Of a stretch of 64,000 nucleotides of DNA, positions 46,131 to 54,880 are shown in pieces. This stretch comes from Inquilinus ginsengisoli_A (GTDB lineage Bacteria; Pseudomonadota; Alphaproteobacteria; DSM-16000; Inquilinaceae): contig NZ_JAVDPW010000012.1 in the NCBI RefSeq assembly GCF_031453975.1, positions 143,058-207,057 of the forward strand. Reading direction: 5' to 3'. The position numbers and the translations under genes are program-made. The notes beneath the pieces are model-generated. The model was not told where the DNA came from. It ran no database searches and saw only the letters and a list, made by a program, of their open reading frames with translations. The stretch's first letter is position 1, and each line of letters begins with the position of its first letter.

Positions 46131-47465
46131 TCATCGCGACCGCTGCGGCAGGCCGACCGGGGCCGGTTCGGCCGCCTCCACCGCGGCCAGGTCGGTGCCG
46201 CGGGTCTCACGCGACAGCAGCACGCAGATGATGCCCGGCACCGCCATCAGCCCGGCATAGATCGCCACCGCCTGCGGCGTGCCGGTCCAGCCCAGCAGCA
46301 GCGTGCCGATCAGCGGTGCCACCGAGCCGCCGACCACCGACGCGACCTGGTAGCTGACCGACATCGCGGTGTAGCGCACCCGGGTCGGGAACAGCTCGGT
46401 GAAGAAGGCCGACATGCTGCCGACGATGATGCCGTGGCAGGTCAGGGTCAGCAGGGTGACGTGCAGCACCGTCTCCGGCGCGGCCCCCGGCGGCAGGGTG
46501 AACAGCAGCACGCTGGCGCCGATGCCGCCGGCCAGGCCCAGCAGCATCACCGGCCGCCGGCCGATGACGTCCGAGGCATAGGCCGCGGCCATGATCACCA
46601 CGACCTCGAGGATCGAGCCCCAGAACAGCGCATCGACGCCGACGCCGCGGGCCAGGCCGATGAACTTGACCACCAGCACCAGGAAGAAGGTGGTGAACAG
46701 GTAGAACAGCGTGTTCTCCGCCGCCTTCACCAGGAACACCTGGCCCATCGGCCGCCAGAAGCCGCGGAAGGTTTCCGCCAGCGGCGCCGGCGGCACCTCG
46801 CGGCGCTTGGCCGCCAGTTCGGCGAAGACCGGCGATTCCTCGATCCGGCTGCGCATCCACAGGCCCAGCGCGACCAGCACGATCGAGAACAGGAAGGGCA
46901 GGCGCCAGGCCCAGTCGACGAAGGCGGCCTCGCCCAGCCGGGCGGTGATCAGGGCCACGGTCGCGGCGGCCAGCACATTGGCGGCGGGCCCGCCGATCAT
47001 CGGGAAGCTGGTCCAGAAGCCGCGCCGCTTCCCCGGCATGGATTCGGCCACGATCAACAGCGCGCCGGTGGCCTCGCCGCCGACGGCGATGCCCTGCAGG
47101 ATGCGCAAGGCGACCAGCAGCACCGGGGCCAGGCCGCCGACCGAGGCGTAGGTCGGCAGCAGGCCCATGCAGAAGGTGGCGGCGCCCATCAGCAGCAGGC
47201 TGACCACCAGCGCGTTCTTGCGGCCGATGCGGTCGCCCAGCGCGCCGAACACCAGGCCGCCCAGCGGCCGGGCGACGAAGCCGATGGCGAAGGTGCTCAG
47301 GCTCAGCACCACCCCGACCAGGGGATCCTCGGTCGGGAAGAACGCCTTGTCGAACACCAGCACGGCGCAGGTGGCGAAGATGAAGAAATCGTACCACTCG
47401 ATGATGGTGCCGACGGCGCTGGCGAACAGCAGGCGCACCCGCTCCGCGATCCTGCCCTGACCCAT
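46131..47465 (-). CDS. MFS transporter, metabolite:H+ symporter (MHS) family
   Basis: A 444-residue protein with 12 predicted membrane helices. The first helix has the MHS hallmark SAVGTIIEWYDFFIFATCAV. The loop 2-3 motif is GALGDRIGRKNALV, and RILQGIAVGGEATGALLIVA and ELFPTRVRYTAMSVSYQ are also typical. Family members import dicarboxylates, osmolytes or aromatic acids with protons. ATG 47465 follows AGGGAGGCAGG. It is divergent from a MarR gene with a perfect palindrome between them, so it is the likely target. Substrate is not predictable; MarR control hints at an aromatic or phenolic acid (inference). Confidence 0.93.
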   Translation of the reverse strand: MGQGRIAERVRLLFASAVGTIIEWYDFFIFATCAVLVFDKAFFPTEDPLVGVVLSLSTFAIGFVARPLGGLVFGALGDRIGRKNALVVSLLLMGAATFCMGLLPTYASVGGLAPVLLVALRILQGIAVGGEATGALLIVAESMPGKRRGFWTSFPMIGGPAANVLAAATVALITARLGEAAFVDWAWRLPFLFSIVLVALGLWMRSRIEESPVFAELAAKRREVPPAPLAETFRGFWRPMGQVFLVKAAENTLFYLFTTFFLVLVVKFIGLARGVGVDALFWGSILEVVVIMAAAYASDVIGRRPVMLLGLAGGIGASVLLFTLPPGAAPETVLHVTLLTLTCHGIIVGSMSAFFTELFPTRVRYTAMSVSYQVASVVGGSVAPLIGTLLLGWTGTPQAVAIYAGLMAVPGIICVLLSRETRGTDLAAVEAAEPAPVGLPQRSR

Positions 47466-47648
47466 GATCCTGCCTCCCTTCGCCCTGCGGCATGGGCTGC
47501 GCTTGCCAGCCGCGCCGGGCCGAGTATTGTCCGACAATTCTGGCGGATAGGCCCTTCCGCATCGGCCGGGCCGATGCGATGGTTCCGGGTGGTCCTCCGC
47601 CAGCCGCTCCGGCATGCCGGAACGGGTCGGTGTTGAAGAAGACCGAAT

Positions 47649-47668
47649 TTCGTTTCATATGAAACGAA
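47649..47668. promoter_or_regulatory. Perfect 20-bp palindrome, MarR operator
   Basis: TTCGTTTCAT followed at once by ATGAAACGAA. The TTTCATATGAAA core is a common MarR-family site. It overlaps two possible upstream start codons of the MarR gene, which favours the start at 47698. Confidence 0.82.
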
Positions 47669-47697
47669 TGTCAAGGCGCGGCTGGGGAGGCCGGGAG

Positions 47698-48189
47698 ATG
47701 CGTGAACGGGGCGGGCAGGCGGCGGCGGAGTTCGATCTCGAGGCGTTCCTGCCCTATGAGCTGTCGGTGGTCAGCAACCGGGTCAGCCGCACCTTCGCCC
47801 GGCGCTACGCCGACGCCTTCGGCCTCAGCATCCCGGAATGGCGGGTGATGGCGATGGTGGGGCGCCACGCGCCGCTGTCGTCGAACCAGATCTGCGAGCG
47901 CACGGCGATGGACAAGGCCAAGGTCAGCCGCGCGGTCAGCCGGCTGATCGAGGCGGGGCATCTCGCCCGCGGCACCAACCCGCAGGACCAGCGGCTGATC
48001 CAGCTGACCTTCACCGCCGCCGGGCGCCGGGTCTATGACGCGATCGTGCCCCTGGCGCAGGAGATCGAGGCCGAGCTGATGGCCGCCTTCGAGCCGGGCG
48101 AGCGCGAGACGCTGCGCCGGCTGCTGCGCACCCTCGACGCCCGCGTCTCCCATCTCGGCACCCCCGCCGCCGCGGATGGGGAGGATTAG
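47698..48189 (+). CDS. MarR-family transcriptional regulator
   Basis: A 163-residue winged-helix regulator: LPYELSVVSNRVSRTFARRY (dimer helix), SIPEWRVMAMVGRHAPLSSN, MDKAKVSRAVSRLIEAGHLA (recognition helix) and the wing NPQDQRLIQLTFTAAGRRVY. GGGGAGG at 7-nt spacing selects ATG 47698; the longer frame begins inside the operator palindrome. It probably represses itself and the divergent MHS transporter. It resembles the HpaR/FerR-like MarR group that senses aromatic acids or their CoA esters, but this is inference. Confidence 0.92.
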   Translation: MRERGGQAAAEFDLEAFLPYELSVVSNRVSRTFARRYADAFGLSIPEWRVMAMVGRHAPLSSNQICERTAMDKAKVSRAVSRLIEAGHLARGTNPQDQRLIQLTFTAAGRRVYDAIVPLAQEIEAELMAAFEPGERETLRRLLRTLDARVSHLGTPAAADGED

Positions 48190-48241
48190 GGTCGAGACTG
48201 GATCAGGCTTGGGGGGCTTTCGACCCTTTCCGGCCGAACAT
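48190..48241. other. Start of a 391-bp stretch (48190-48580) with one small reading frame
   Basis: The stretch between the MarR gene and the MFS gene is less GC-rich than the flanks and holds only the small frame at 48242-48469. I see no terminator or repeat. Confidence 0.5.
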
Positions 48242-48469
48242 CTAAGATCCGGATTCGACCTTTTCGGGAGTCGGCGTTTCCGTCGCGTCGCCCCACTCCG
48301 CGGGATCGAGACTGGGTTGGGGGCCCTCCCCAGCACCTTCCCACCCAAACACATACTCGTACGGCTGATCACAGTCCGGGGCTCGGAACTCGTGTTTCAA
48401 TTTCCAGCCGAGCCGAATGTATTCACGAGCCATCGAAGCCGAATGTGCCTTACCCATTCGTGACATCAC
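48242..48469 (-). CDS. Small hypothetical protein
   Basis: A 75-residue frame whose composition looks like protein: MAREYIRLGWKLKHEFRAPD and CDQPYEYVFGWEGAGEGPQP, with aromatic and charged residues that the chance frames in this GC-rich window lack. ATG 48433 (MAREYIRLGW) may be the true start. No family was recognised and no strong ribosome site is seen. It lies between a MarR gene and an MFS gene in a lower-GC patch, possibly acquired. Confidence 0.5.
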   Translation of the reverse strand: MMSRMGKAHSASMAREYIRLGWKLKHEFRAPDCDQPYEYVFGWEGAGEGPQPSLDPAEWGDATETPTPEKVESGS

Positions 48470-48580
48470 GAACTCCGAAGAAGGTCGGTCCTATTCAAGA
48501 TAGTCCGGGTGGTGAATGGCAGCAAACCGCCCAAAGACGCCGATTTCAGCTGTAGGATTTTGACCTGAAAACCCGCCCAG

Positions 48581-50071
48581 TCAGTGCGGCACGGCCTCGC
48601 TGGGTTCCAGCTTCCGCGGCGCGCCGGACTTCGCGGCGATCGGGATCAGCCAGATGGTGACGAAGGTCAGCACCGCCATCGCCACCACGCCCAGGAAGGT
48701 CCAGTGCAGCGCCTTGTCGAAGACGTCGCGGACGGAGGGGTCGGAGGCGAGCTGGGCCAGGCCCTCCGGCTGGTTCAGCACGTCATGCACGCCGGCCGCC
48801 AGCGCGCCGCTGCCGAAATGGGCGATGCCGATGTTCAGGATGGCGCCCAGCGCGGTGGCGCCGATGGTGCTGCCCAGGTTGCGGGCGAAGATGATCGACG
48901 CCGTGGCGCTGCCGCGCATCGACCATTCGACGCTGTCCTGCACCACGGCGATGGTGGTCAGGCTGATCAGCCCCATGCCGAAGCCCATGATGAAGGCGCC
49001 GACGCCGGCCACCACCGGGTGGGTCTGCGGCGTCAGGAACAGCAGGAAGGTGGCGCCGACCGGAAACAGCAGGCTGCCGACCCGCAGGGTGCGGCGGACC
49101 CCGAAGGCGCGGTACAGCCGCTGGGACAGCATCACCGCCAGGGGCCAGCCGAACACCAGCATGCTCAAGGTGAAGCCGGCGGTGATCGGCGACCGGCCCA
49201 GCACGCCCTGGACATAGACCGGCAGGATGGTGGTCAGGCCGATCAGCGCCATGCCGGCCAAGAGGGTGGCGATGTTGCTGGTGGCGACCAGCCGGCGGCC
49301 CCACAGCTCGAGCGAGATGATCGGCTCCGGCGCCCGCCGCTCCTGCCACAGGAACAGCCAGCCGGCGACCAGGAACAGCAGCGCCAGCCCGCCGAGGACC
49401 CAGCCATTGCCGTCGGTCTCGGTCAGGATCACCAGCAGCGACACGATGGCGACCGAGAACAGCCCGGCGCCGGTGTAGTCGATGCGGACCTGGCGCGGCT
49501 GGATCGATTCCCGCAGGAACAGCACGAAGCCCAGGATGGTCAGCACGCCGAAGGGCAGGTTGAGCCAGAAGATCCAGGCCCAGGACAGGTGGTCGACGAT
49601 GATGCCGCCGGCCAGCGGCCCGATCACGGCGGAGGTGGCCCAGACGCTGGCCATCATGCCCTGGGCGCGGCCGCGCTCCTCCAGCTTGTACAGGTCGCCG
49701 ATGACGGTCATGGTCACCGGGGTGATGGCGCCGGCGCCCAGGCCCTGCAGCAGCCGGAACAGGATCAGCGACCCCATCGACCAGGCGAAGCCGCACAGCA
49801 CCGACCCGACCAGGAACAGCGCGGTGCCGCCGACCAGCACGGGCTTGCGGCCGAACACATCCGACATCTTGCCGTAGATGACGGTGGTGGTGGATTGGGC
49901 CAGCAGGAAGGCCGAGAACACCCAGCTGTAATAGGTGAAGCCGCCGAGCTCGCCGACGATGCGGGGCATGGCGGTGGCGACGATGGTGGCCTCGATCGCG
50001 ACCATGAAGGTGGCCAGCATGATCGAGGCGATGATCAGCGGACGCCGGGTGACCTTGGCGGCGTTGGACAT
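48581..50071 (-). CDS. MFS drug:H+ antiporter, DHA2/EmrB type
   Basis: A 496-residue transporter with 14 predicted helices. Motif A YGKMSDVFGRKPVLV, motif C-like ATSAVIGPLAGGIIVDHLSW, the N-terminal FMVAIEATIVATAMPRIVGE (motif D1) and RLLQGLGAGAITPVTMTVIG are diagnostic of the DHA2 family. It should expel hydrophobic or cationic compounds. ATG 50071 fits homologues and follows GAAAGGAA at 7-nt spacing; the frame continues upstream into non-conserved sequence. No membrane-fusion partner (EmrA) is adjacent. The 282-bp gap to the right shows no gene. Confidence 0.93.
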   Translation of the reverse strand: MSNAAKVTRRPLIIASIMLATFMVAIEATIVATAMPRIVGELGGFTYYSWVFSAFLLAQSTTTVIYGKMSDVFGRKPVLVGGTALFLVGSVLCGFAWSMGSLILFRLLQGLGAGAITPVTMTVIGDLYKLEERGRAQGMMASVWATSAVIGPLAGGIIVDHLSWAWIFWLNLPFGVLTILGFVLFLRESIQPRQVRIDYTGAGLFSVAIVSLLVILTETDGNGWVLGGLALLFLVAGWLFLWQERRAPEPIISLELWGRRLVATSNIATLLAGMALIGLTTILPVYVQGVLGRSPITAGFTLSMLVFGWPLAVMLSQRLYRAFGVRRTLRVGSLLFPVGATFLLFLTPQTHPVVAGVGAFIMGFGMGLISLTTIAVVQDSVEWSMRGSATASIIFARNLGSTIGATALGAILNIGIAHFGSGALAAGVHDVLNQPEGLAQLASDPSVRDVFDKALHWTFLGVVAMAVLTFVTIWLIPIAAKSGAPRKLEPSEAVPH

Positions 50072-50308
50072 GGCGTTCCTTTCGCGGGCGGGGTCCGGGC
50101 CCTCGCCCATTTCCGGATCGGGCCAGCCGCGACCGCGATGCACCCTTCGCGGATCCCTGGCTGTCGTGAAGTGCAGACGAACGCAGCCCGTGCCGGAGAT
50201 CAGGCACAGGCGGGCAGGTTGCCAACAGCGTCGGGGAAAGTGTCGCATCGCGACGCGCCGCGGACCAAATGCCTTTCCGGCACGTCGCCCCTGACCGGAA
50301 ATCATGAA

Positions 50309-50335
50309 GCCGGCCCTGGCCGACTCGGGGCCGGC
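50309..50335 (-). terminator. Possible terminator after the DUF2000 gene
   Basis: GCCGGCCC and GGGCCGGC pair around an 11-nt loop, 18 bp beyond the stop of the DUF2000 gene. Read on the minus strand it is followed by TTCATGATTT, a weak U-tract. Confidence 0.45.
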
Positions 50336-50353
50336 GCGCCATGGATCAACGAT

Positions 50354-50764
50354 CTAGGGGTGCAGGGTCAGGCCCTTCAGCACCTTGTCGACATCCTTGC
50401 GGTCCTCATGCATCGCGAAGCCGACCAGGTCCAGCGCCTCGGCCGTCACGGCCTGGACCGCGGCGCGGTTGGCCTCGTCATGGCCGGTGGCGAACAGGGC
50501 CTCGGTGTAGATCGCGATCCGCAAGTTGCGGGCCATCGCGCGGGCATGCGCCGCCTTCAGCGCCTCGGCCGATCCGGCGAAGACCAGCACCGGCTGGCGG
50601 AACATCGGCAGGTACAGGTTGCCCGACCCGTCCCGGTAGGGTTCGCCGACCAGCTCCGGCCGGGTCGCGCCAAGCCCGCTGACGGTGAAGGCGGTGACGT
50701 TCAGCTTCTGCCAGACCGGCAGGTCCTCGCGCAGGGCGACGGCGATCTTGGTGTCAAAGCGCAT
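50354..50764 (-). CDS. DUF2000 family protein
   Basis: A 136-residue protein of the DUF2000 family: FDTKIAVALREDLPVWQKLN, VTAFTVSGLGATRPELVGEP, YLPMFRQPVLVFAGSAEALK, DLVGFAMHEDRKDVDKVLKG. The fold is similar to peptidyl-tRNA hydrolase-type small proteins, but the biochemical role is not established. AAGGAGG precedes the ATG. It is divergent from an AraC-family regulator 102 bp away, a pairing found in other bacteria, so that regulator probably controls it. Confidence 0.9.
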   Translation of the reverse strand: MRFDTKIAVALREDLPVWQKLNVTAFTVSGLGATRPELVGEPYRDGSGNLYLPMFRQPVLVFAGSAEALKAAHARAMARNLRIAIYTEALFATGHDEANRAAVQAVTAEALDLVGFAMHEDRKDVDKVLKGLTLHP

Positions 50765-50865
50765 GCATCCTCCTTGGAACGTGGCGATGCTAGGGACCGG
50801 CCGGTCCCTCCGGCTTGTACGATCGTGCTGTGGCGGCGGCCGCCGCGGCGCCGTATCATCCGATC

Positions 50866-51690
50866 ATGGACACAGGCGAGTGGATCACGGTCGGGATGGA
50901 CCGCCGCTTCGGCGTCGAGCGCCTGCGCGCGCATTTCACCGCGCACAGCTATGAGCGCCATGCCCATGAGACCTATGCCGTCGGCCTGACCGAGGCGGGG
51001 TCGCAGAGCTTCCATTGCCGCGGCGCCGTGCACCGCACCCGGCCGGGGTCGATCATCACCTTCAACCCGACCGAACTCCATGACGGCCACGCCACCGGCG
51101 CCGAGGGCTTCCTGTACCGCATGCTCTATATCGAGCCGCAGACGGTGGTGTCGGTGCTGGATGATGCCGGCATCCGCTTGCCCTGGGACATGGCGCTGCC
51201 GGCGACGCTGTCCGAGGATCCGGCCCTGGCCCGGCTGATCGCCGATGCCGCGCGGGCCTTCGCCGAGCCGGGGGCGACCCTGGCGCGGTCGGAGACGCTG
51301 GCGGCGATGGTGGTCGGGCTGGCCCGGCGCCAGGCCGGAGCGCCCGCGCCGCGCACCGGCCACCCCGGCGATGCCGCCCTGGCCCGGGCGCGCGACCATC
51401 TGCATGCCCATCTCGGCGACGACATCACGGCGGAAGACCTCGCTGACGTGGCGGGCTTAAGCCGGTTCCACCTTTCGCGGTCCTTCGCCCGGCGCTATGG
51501 CGCGGCGCCGGCCACCTATCTCCGCTGGATCCGGCTGGAACGGGCCAAGCGGCTGCTGGCGGCGGGGGAGCCGGCGGCCCAGGTGGCCGCCGCCACCGGC
51601 TTCACCGACCAGGCGCATCTCACCCGGCGCTTCAAGGGCGCCTATGGCGTGACGCCGGCGAGGTTCCAGCGGGCCGCTCGGGCGGCTTAG
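50866..51690 (+). CDS. AraC-family transcriptional regulator
   Basis: A 274-residue protein with an N-terminal cupin sensor domain (MDRRFGVERLRAHFTAHSYE, HAHETYAVGLTEAGSQSFHC) and a C-terminal double HTH: ITAEDLADVAGLSRFHLSRS, FARRYGAAPATYLRWIRLER, AKRLLAAGEPAAQVAAATGF and THLTRRFKG-like AHLTRRFKGAYGVTPARFQR. It is divergent from the DUF2000 gene and probably regulates it. The 3' end overlaps the convergent oxidoreductase gene by 4 nt. ATG 50866 is chosen over the upstream frame start at 50815 because an alanine run lies between. Confidence 0.92.
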   Translation: MDTGEWITVGMDRRFGVERLRAHFTAHSYERHAHETYAVGLTEAGSQSFHCRGAVHRTRPGSIITFNPTELHDGHATGAEGFLYRMLYIEPQTVVSVLDDAGIRLPWDMALPATLSEDPALARLIADAARAFAEPGATLARSETLAAMVVGLARRQAGAPAPRTGHPGDAALARARDHLHAHLGDDITAEDLADVAGLSRFHLSRSFARRYGAAPATYLRWIRLERAKRLLAAGEPAAQVAAATGFTDQAHLTRRFKGAYGVTPARFQRAARAA

Positions 51691-52814
51691 GCAGCCACCC
51701 CCAGCCTCGCCACCACCTCGTCGGCGATCGACAGGCTCGAGGTCAGGCCCGGGCTCTCGATGCCGAACAGGTTGACCAGCCCGGCCACGCCATGCCCCTC
51801 CGGCCCCTGGATCACGAAATCCGCCGCGGTGGCGCCGGGCGGGGTGATCTTCGGGCGGATGCCGGAATAGTCCGGCAGCAGCGCCCCGTCCGGCAGCGCC
51901 GGCCAGTAGCGGCGGATCGCGGCGTAGAAGCTGTCGGCCCGCGCCGGGTCGACGCGATAGTCCAGGCTGTCGACCCATTCGACATCGGGGCCGAAGCGCA
52001 CCCGCCCGCCGAGGTCGATGGTGGCATGGGTGCCCAAGCCGCCGGGCACCGGCACCGGATAGATCAGGTGGCGGAAGGGCGGCCGGCCGGACAGGGCGAA
52101 GTAGTTGCCCTTGGCCAGGTAGGGCTGCGGCACCGCCGCCTCCGGCACCCCGGCGATGCGGCGGGCGACGGCGGGGGCGGACAGACCGGCGGCGTTGACC
52201 ACCCGCCGGGCCAGCAGCTCCATGCCGCCCTCCTCGGTGGCGATCTCCAGATGCAGCCCTTCGGGCGTGGCCACCGCCGATTCCAGCCGGCTGAGATAGG
52301 CGATCATCGCGCCTTGCGCCTCGGCATCGCCCAGCAGCGCCAGCATGAAGCCGTGGCTGTCGACGATGCCGGTGGAGGGCGAGAACAGCGCCGCGGTGCA
52401 GGCGATCTCCGGCTCCAGCGCATGCGCCTCGTCGGCGGTCAGCGGCCGCAGCGCATCGTCCGCGCCAGTCAGGCCGTTGGCCTGCGCCCCGGCCGCGATC
52501 CGGGCGAGGGTCGCCGCCTCGGCCGCGTCGGTCGCGACGATCAGCTTGCCGCAGCGCTGGGCGGTGACGCCGTGATCGGCGCAGAAGCGGTACAGCGCCC
52601 GCCGCCCGGCGACGCAGTGCCGGGCCTTCAGGCTGCCGGCGGGATAGTAGATGCCGGCGTGGATGACCTCGCTGTTGCGGGCCGAGGTCTCGGTGCCGAA
52701 GGCGTCGGCCGCCTCCAGGATGATCACCTCCTGCCCGGCCAGGGCCAGCGCCCGGGCGACGGCCAGGCCGACCACCCCGGCGCCGACCACCACTGCGTCG
52801 ACGGTGTCGGTCAT
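51687..52814 (-). CDS. FAD-dependent oxidoreductase, L-2-hydroxyglutarate oxidase-like
   Basis: A 375-residue DAO-fold flavoenzyme. The FAD-binding VVVGAGVVGLAVARALALAG, the SARNSEVIHAGIYYPAGSLK segment and the C-terminal GPEGHGVAGLVNLFGIESPG are characteristic of the LhgO/L2HGDH group. It overlaps the mannonate dehydratase stop by 4 nt (ATGA), so the two are co-translated. A 2-hydroxyacid or sugar-acid substrate linked to hexuronate breakdown is therefore possible and deserves more weight than the L-2-hydroxyglutarate label (inference). Confidence 0.88.
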   Translation of the reverse strand: MTDTVDAVVVGAGVVGLAVARALALAGQEVIILEAADAFGTETSARNSEVIHAGIYYPAGSLKARHCVAGRRALYRFCADHGVTAQRCGKLIVATDAAEAATLARIAAGAQANGLTGADDALRPLTADEAHALEPEIACTAALFSPSTGIVDSHGFMLALLGDAEAQGAMIAYLSRLESAVATPEGLHLEIATEEGGMELLARRVVNAAGLSAPAVARRIAGVPEAAVPQPYLAKGNYFALSGRPPFRHLIYPVPVPGGLGTHATIDLGGRVRFGPDVEWVDSLDYRVDPARADSFYAAIRRYWPALPDGALLPDYSGIRPKITPPGATAADFVIQGPEGHGVAGLVNLFGIESPGLTSSLSIADEVVARLGVAA

Positions 52815-53998
52815 GCCGCCCCGCGCAGTTGGGTGATCGCCCGGGCCACGCCGCGCAGCTCGGCCAAGCCCTTCAGCCGGCCGATCAGGGAATAGCCGGG
52901 GTTGGTCTTCTTGCCGACGTCGTCGGCCAGCAGATGGCCGTGGTCCGGCCGCATCGGGATCTCCCAGTCGCTGCGTCCCGCCGCCCTGCGCGCCTTCTCC
53001 TCGGCCAGCAGCGCGTCGATCACCGCCACCATGTCGGCGCCGCCCTCCAGGTGCTCGTCCTCGAAGAAGGATCCGTCATCCTCGATGGTGACGTTGCGCA
53101 GATGGGCGAAATGGATGTGCGACGCGAACTCCCGCGCCATCGCCGCCAGGTCGTTGCCGCGGCGCGAGCCGTAGGAGCCGACGCACAGCGTCAGCCCGTT
53201 CGCCGGGCTGGGGGCCATGGCCAGCACGGCGCGGGCGTCGGAGGCGGTGGAGACGATGCGCGGCAGGCCGAACAGGGGGAAGGGCGGATCGTCGGGGTGG
53301 ACGGCCAGCCGGGCGCCAACCTCTTCCGCCACCGGCACCACGGCCGACAGGAAGGCCTTGTAGTTCGACCGGAAGTCGTCCGCCGAGATCCCGGCATAGA
53401 GGGCCAGCCGGCGCTCGAACCCGGCCCGGTCGTTGACCGCGCCGGCCACGCCGGGCAGGCCGGCGATGATGGTCTTCTCCAGCTCGGCGCGCTCGCTCTC
53501 GCTCATCGCCGCGGCACGGTCGCGGGCGCGGGCCAGCACCTCGGGCCGGTGGTCGGCCTCGGCGCCGGGGCGCTTGAGGATGAAGGCGTCATAGGCGGCC
53601 ATGTCGACCGCGTCGAAGCGCAGGGCGTAGCCGGTGGTGGGCAGGCGCCACAGCAGGTTGGTGCGGGTCCAGTCGACCACCGGCATGAAGTTGTAGCAGA
53701 CGGTGGTGACCCCGGCCGCGGCGACATTGCGCAGCGATTGGGCGAAGCGGGCGATGGCTTCGGCCGCGCCGGCGCCGCCGGTCTTGATCACATCGGGGAT
53801 CGGGATGCTCTCGACCACCGACCATGCCAGCCCGGCGCCCTCGATCACCGCCTTGCGCTCGGCGATCTCCTCGGCCGGCCAGGCGCTGCCGTCCTGGCGG
53901 TGGTGCAGGGCGGTGACGATGCCGCTCGCGCCCGCCTGCTTGACATGGTCCAGCGTCACCGGGTCGTTCGGGCCGAACCAGCGCCAGGTCTCCTTCAT
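52811..53998 (-). CDS. uxuA: Mannonate dehydratase
   Basis: A 395-residue UxuA-family TIM-barrel enzyme converting D-mannonate to 2-keto-3-deoxy-D-gluconate. Conserved stretches are WRWFGPNDPVTLDHVKQAGA, GIVTALHHRQDGSAWPAEEI, YNFMPVVDWTRTNL, HPDDPPFPLFGLPRIVST, VGSYGSRRGNDL and MRPDHGHLLADD, which carry the metal-binding and catalytic residues. Length is normal. Other glucuronate genes (uxaC, uxuB, kdgK, kdgA) are not in the window. It leads a two-gene unit with the FAD oxidoreductase. Confidence 0.95.
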   Translation of the reverse strand: MKETWRWFGPNDPVTLDHVKQAGASGIVTALHHRQDGSAWPAEEIAERKAVIEGAGLAWSVVESIPIPDVIKTGGAGAAEAIARFAQSLRNVAAAGVTTVCYNFMPVVDWTRTNLLWRLPTTGYALRFDAVDMAAYDAFILKRPGAEADHRPEVLARARDRAAAMSESERAELEKTIIAGLPGVAGAVNDRAGFERRLALYAGISADDFRSNYKAFLSAVVPVAEEVGARLAVHPDDPPFPLFGLPRIVSTASDARAVLAMAPSPANGLTLCVGSYGSRRGNDLAAMAREFASHIHFAHLRNVTIEDDGSFFEDEHLEGGADMVAVIDALLAEEKARRAAGRSDWEIPMRPDHGHLLADDVGKKTNPGYSLIGRLKGLAELRGVARAITQLRGAA

Positions 53999-54065
53999 CG
54001 TCTCCGGTCCCTCATCGCGTGTTGATCTTGTTGCGGCCGCAAGCCGACCCGCCTTCTTACCGGGA

Positions 54066-54716
54066 TCAAAGCGCCTTGCGAAAGGTCAGGTTTATCCGCT
54101 GCCGGCCGACCCGCGCATGGCTGCCCTCGGCCAGCGGTGCGACGCCGTGGAAGGCCAGCCGGGCCGGGCCACCCCAGACCGCGACGTCGCCATGCTCGAC
54201 CCGCACCTTGCGCGTCGGGTCGCTGCGCTGCAGCCCGCCGAACAGGAAGGTCGCGGGCAGGCCCAGCGAGACCGAGACGATCGGCGCGCCGGTGTCGCGC
54301 TCGTCGCGGTCCTGGTGCAGCGACAGCCGGGTGCCGGGCTCGTAGCGGTTGATCAGGCAGGCGTCGGGGGCGAAGCCGGGAAAGCCGGCGCGGGCGGCCG
54401 CACCTGCCGCCAGGGCGAGGAAGGCGGCGGGCAGCGGCGGCCAGGGCTCGCCGGTGGTCGGGTCATGGGTGTCGTAGCGATAGCCGCTGCGGTCGCTGAC
54501 CCAGCCGACCACGCCGCAATTGGTCATCGCCACCGACATCAGATAGCCGCCGGGGGTGACCAGGTGCCGGAACGGCGCGGCGGCGGCGACGGCGTCCACC
54601 GCCGCCAGCAGGGTCTCGGCCACGTCGCCGGCGAAGCCGCGCAGCAGCACCGCGCCCTCCGCCAGAGTCTCCTCGCGCGGCCCGGGGCTGGGCAGGTTGT
54701 CGAACAGGTCGGCCAT
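54066..54716 (-). CDS. alkB: DNA oxidative demethylase AlkB
   Basis: A 216-residue Fe(II)/2-oxoglutarate dioxygenase that repairs 1-methyladenine and 3-methylcytosine. Fe ligands His134, Asp136 (LHQDRDE) and His190 (AFHGVAPL) and 2-oxoglutarate ligands Arg207 and Arg213 (RINLTFR) are in register with E. coli AlkB (131, 133, 187, 204, 210). TNCGVVGWVSDRSGYRY and LINRYEPGTRLSLHQDRDE fit. ATG 54716 is chosen because the longer frame has a non-conserved 48-residue lead. It is monocistronic and divergent from a GST gene. No ada gene is adjacent. Confidence 0.95.
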   Translation of the reverse strand: MADLFDNLPSPGPREETLAEGAVLLRGFAGDVAETLLAAVDAVAAAAPFRHLVTPGGYLMSVAMTNCGVVGWVSDRSGYRYDTHDPTTGEPWPPLPAAFLALAAGAAARAGFPGFAPDACLINRYEPGTRLSLHQDRDERDTGAPIVSVSLGLPATFLFGGLQRSDPTRKVRVEHGDVAVWGGPARLAFHGVAPLAEGSHARVGRQRINLTFRKAL

Positions 54717-54880
54717 CACGGTTCGGCCCTCATCACAGAATGACGAGGGAGACTCTACCGGAACCCGCGGCCGGCGGCATTCCATCCCTTGCGGTCGAAT
54801 CCGGCGCAAGAACCGGAGTGCCCGCGGCGCCGCACGGCGCGATGATCCTGGGACCGCCATCGAAGCCCGGGGACTGCGTG

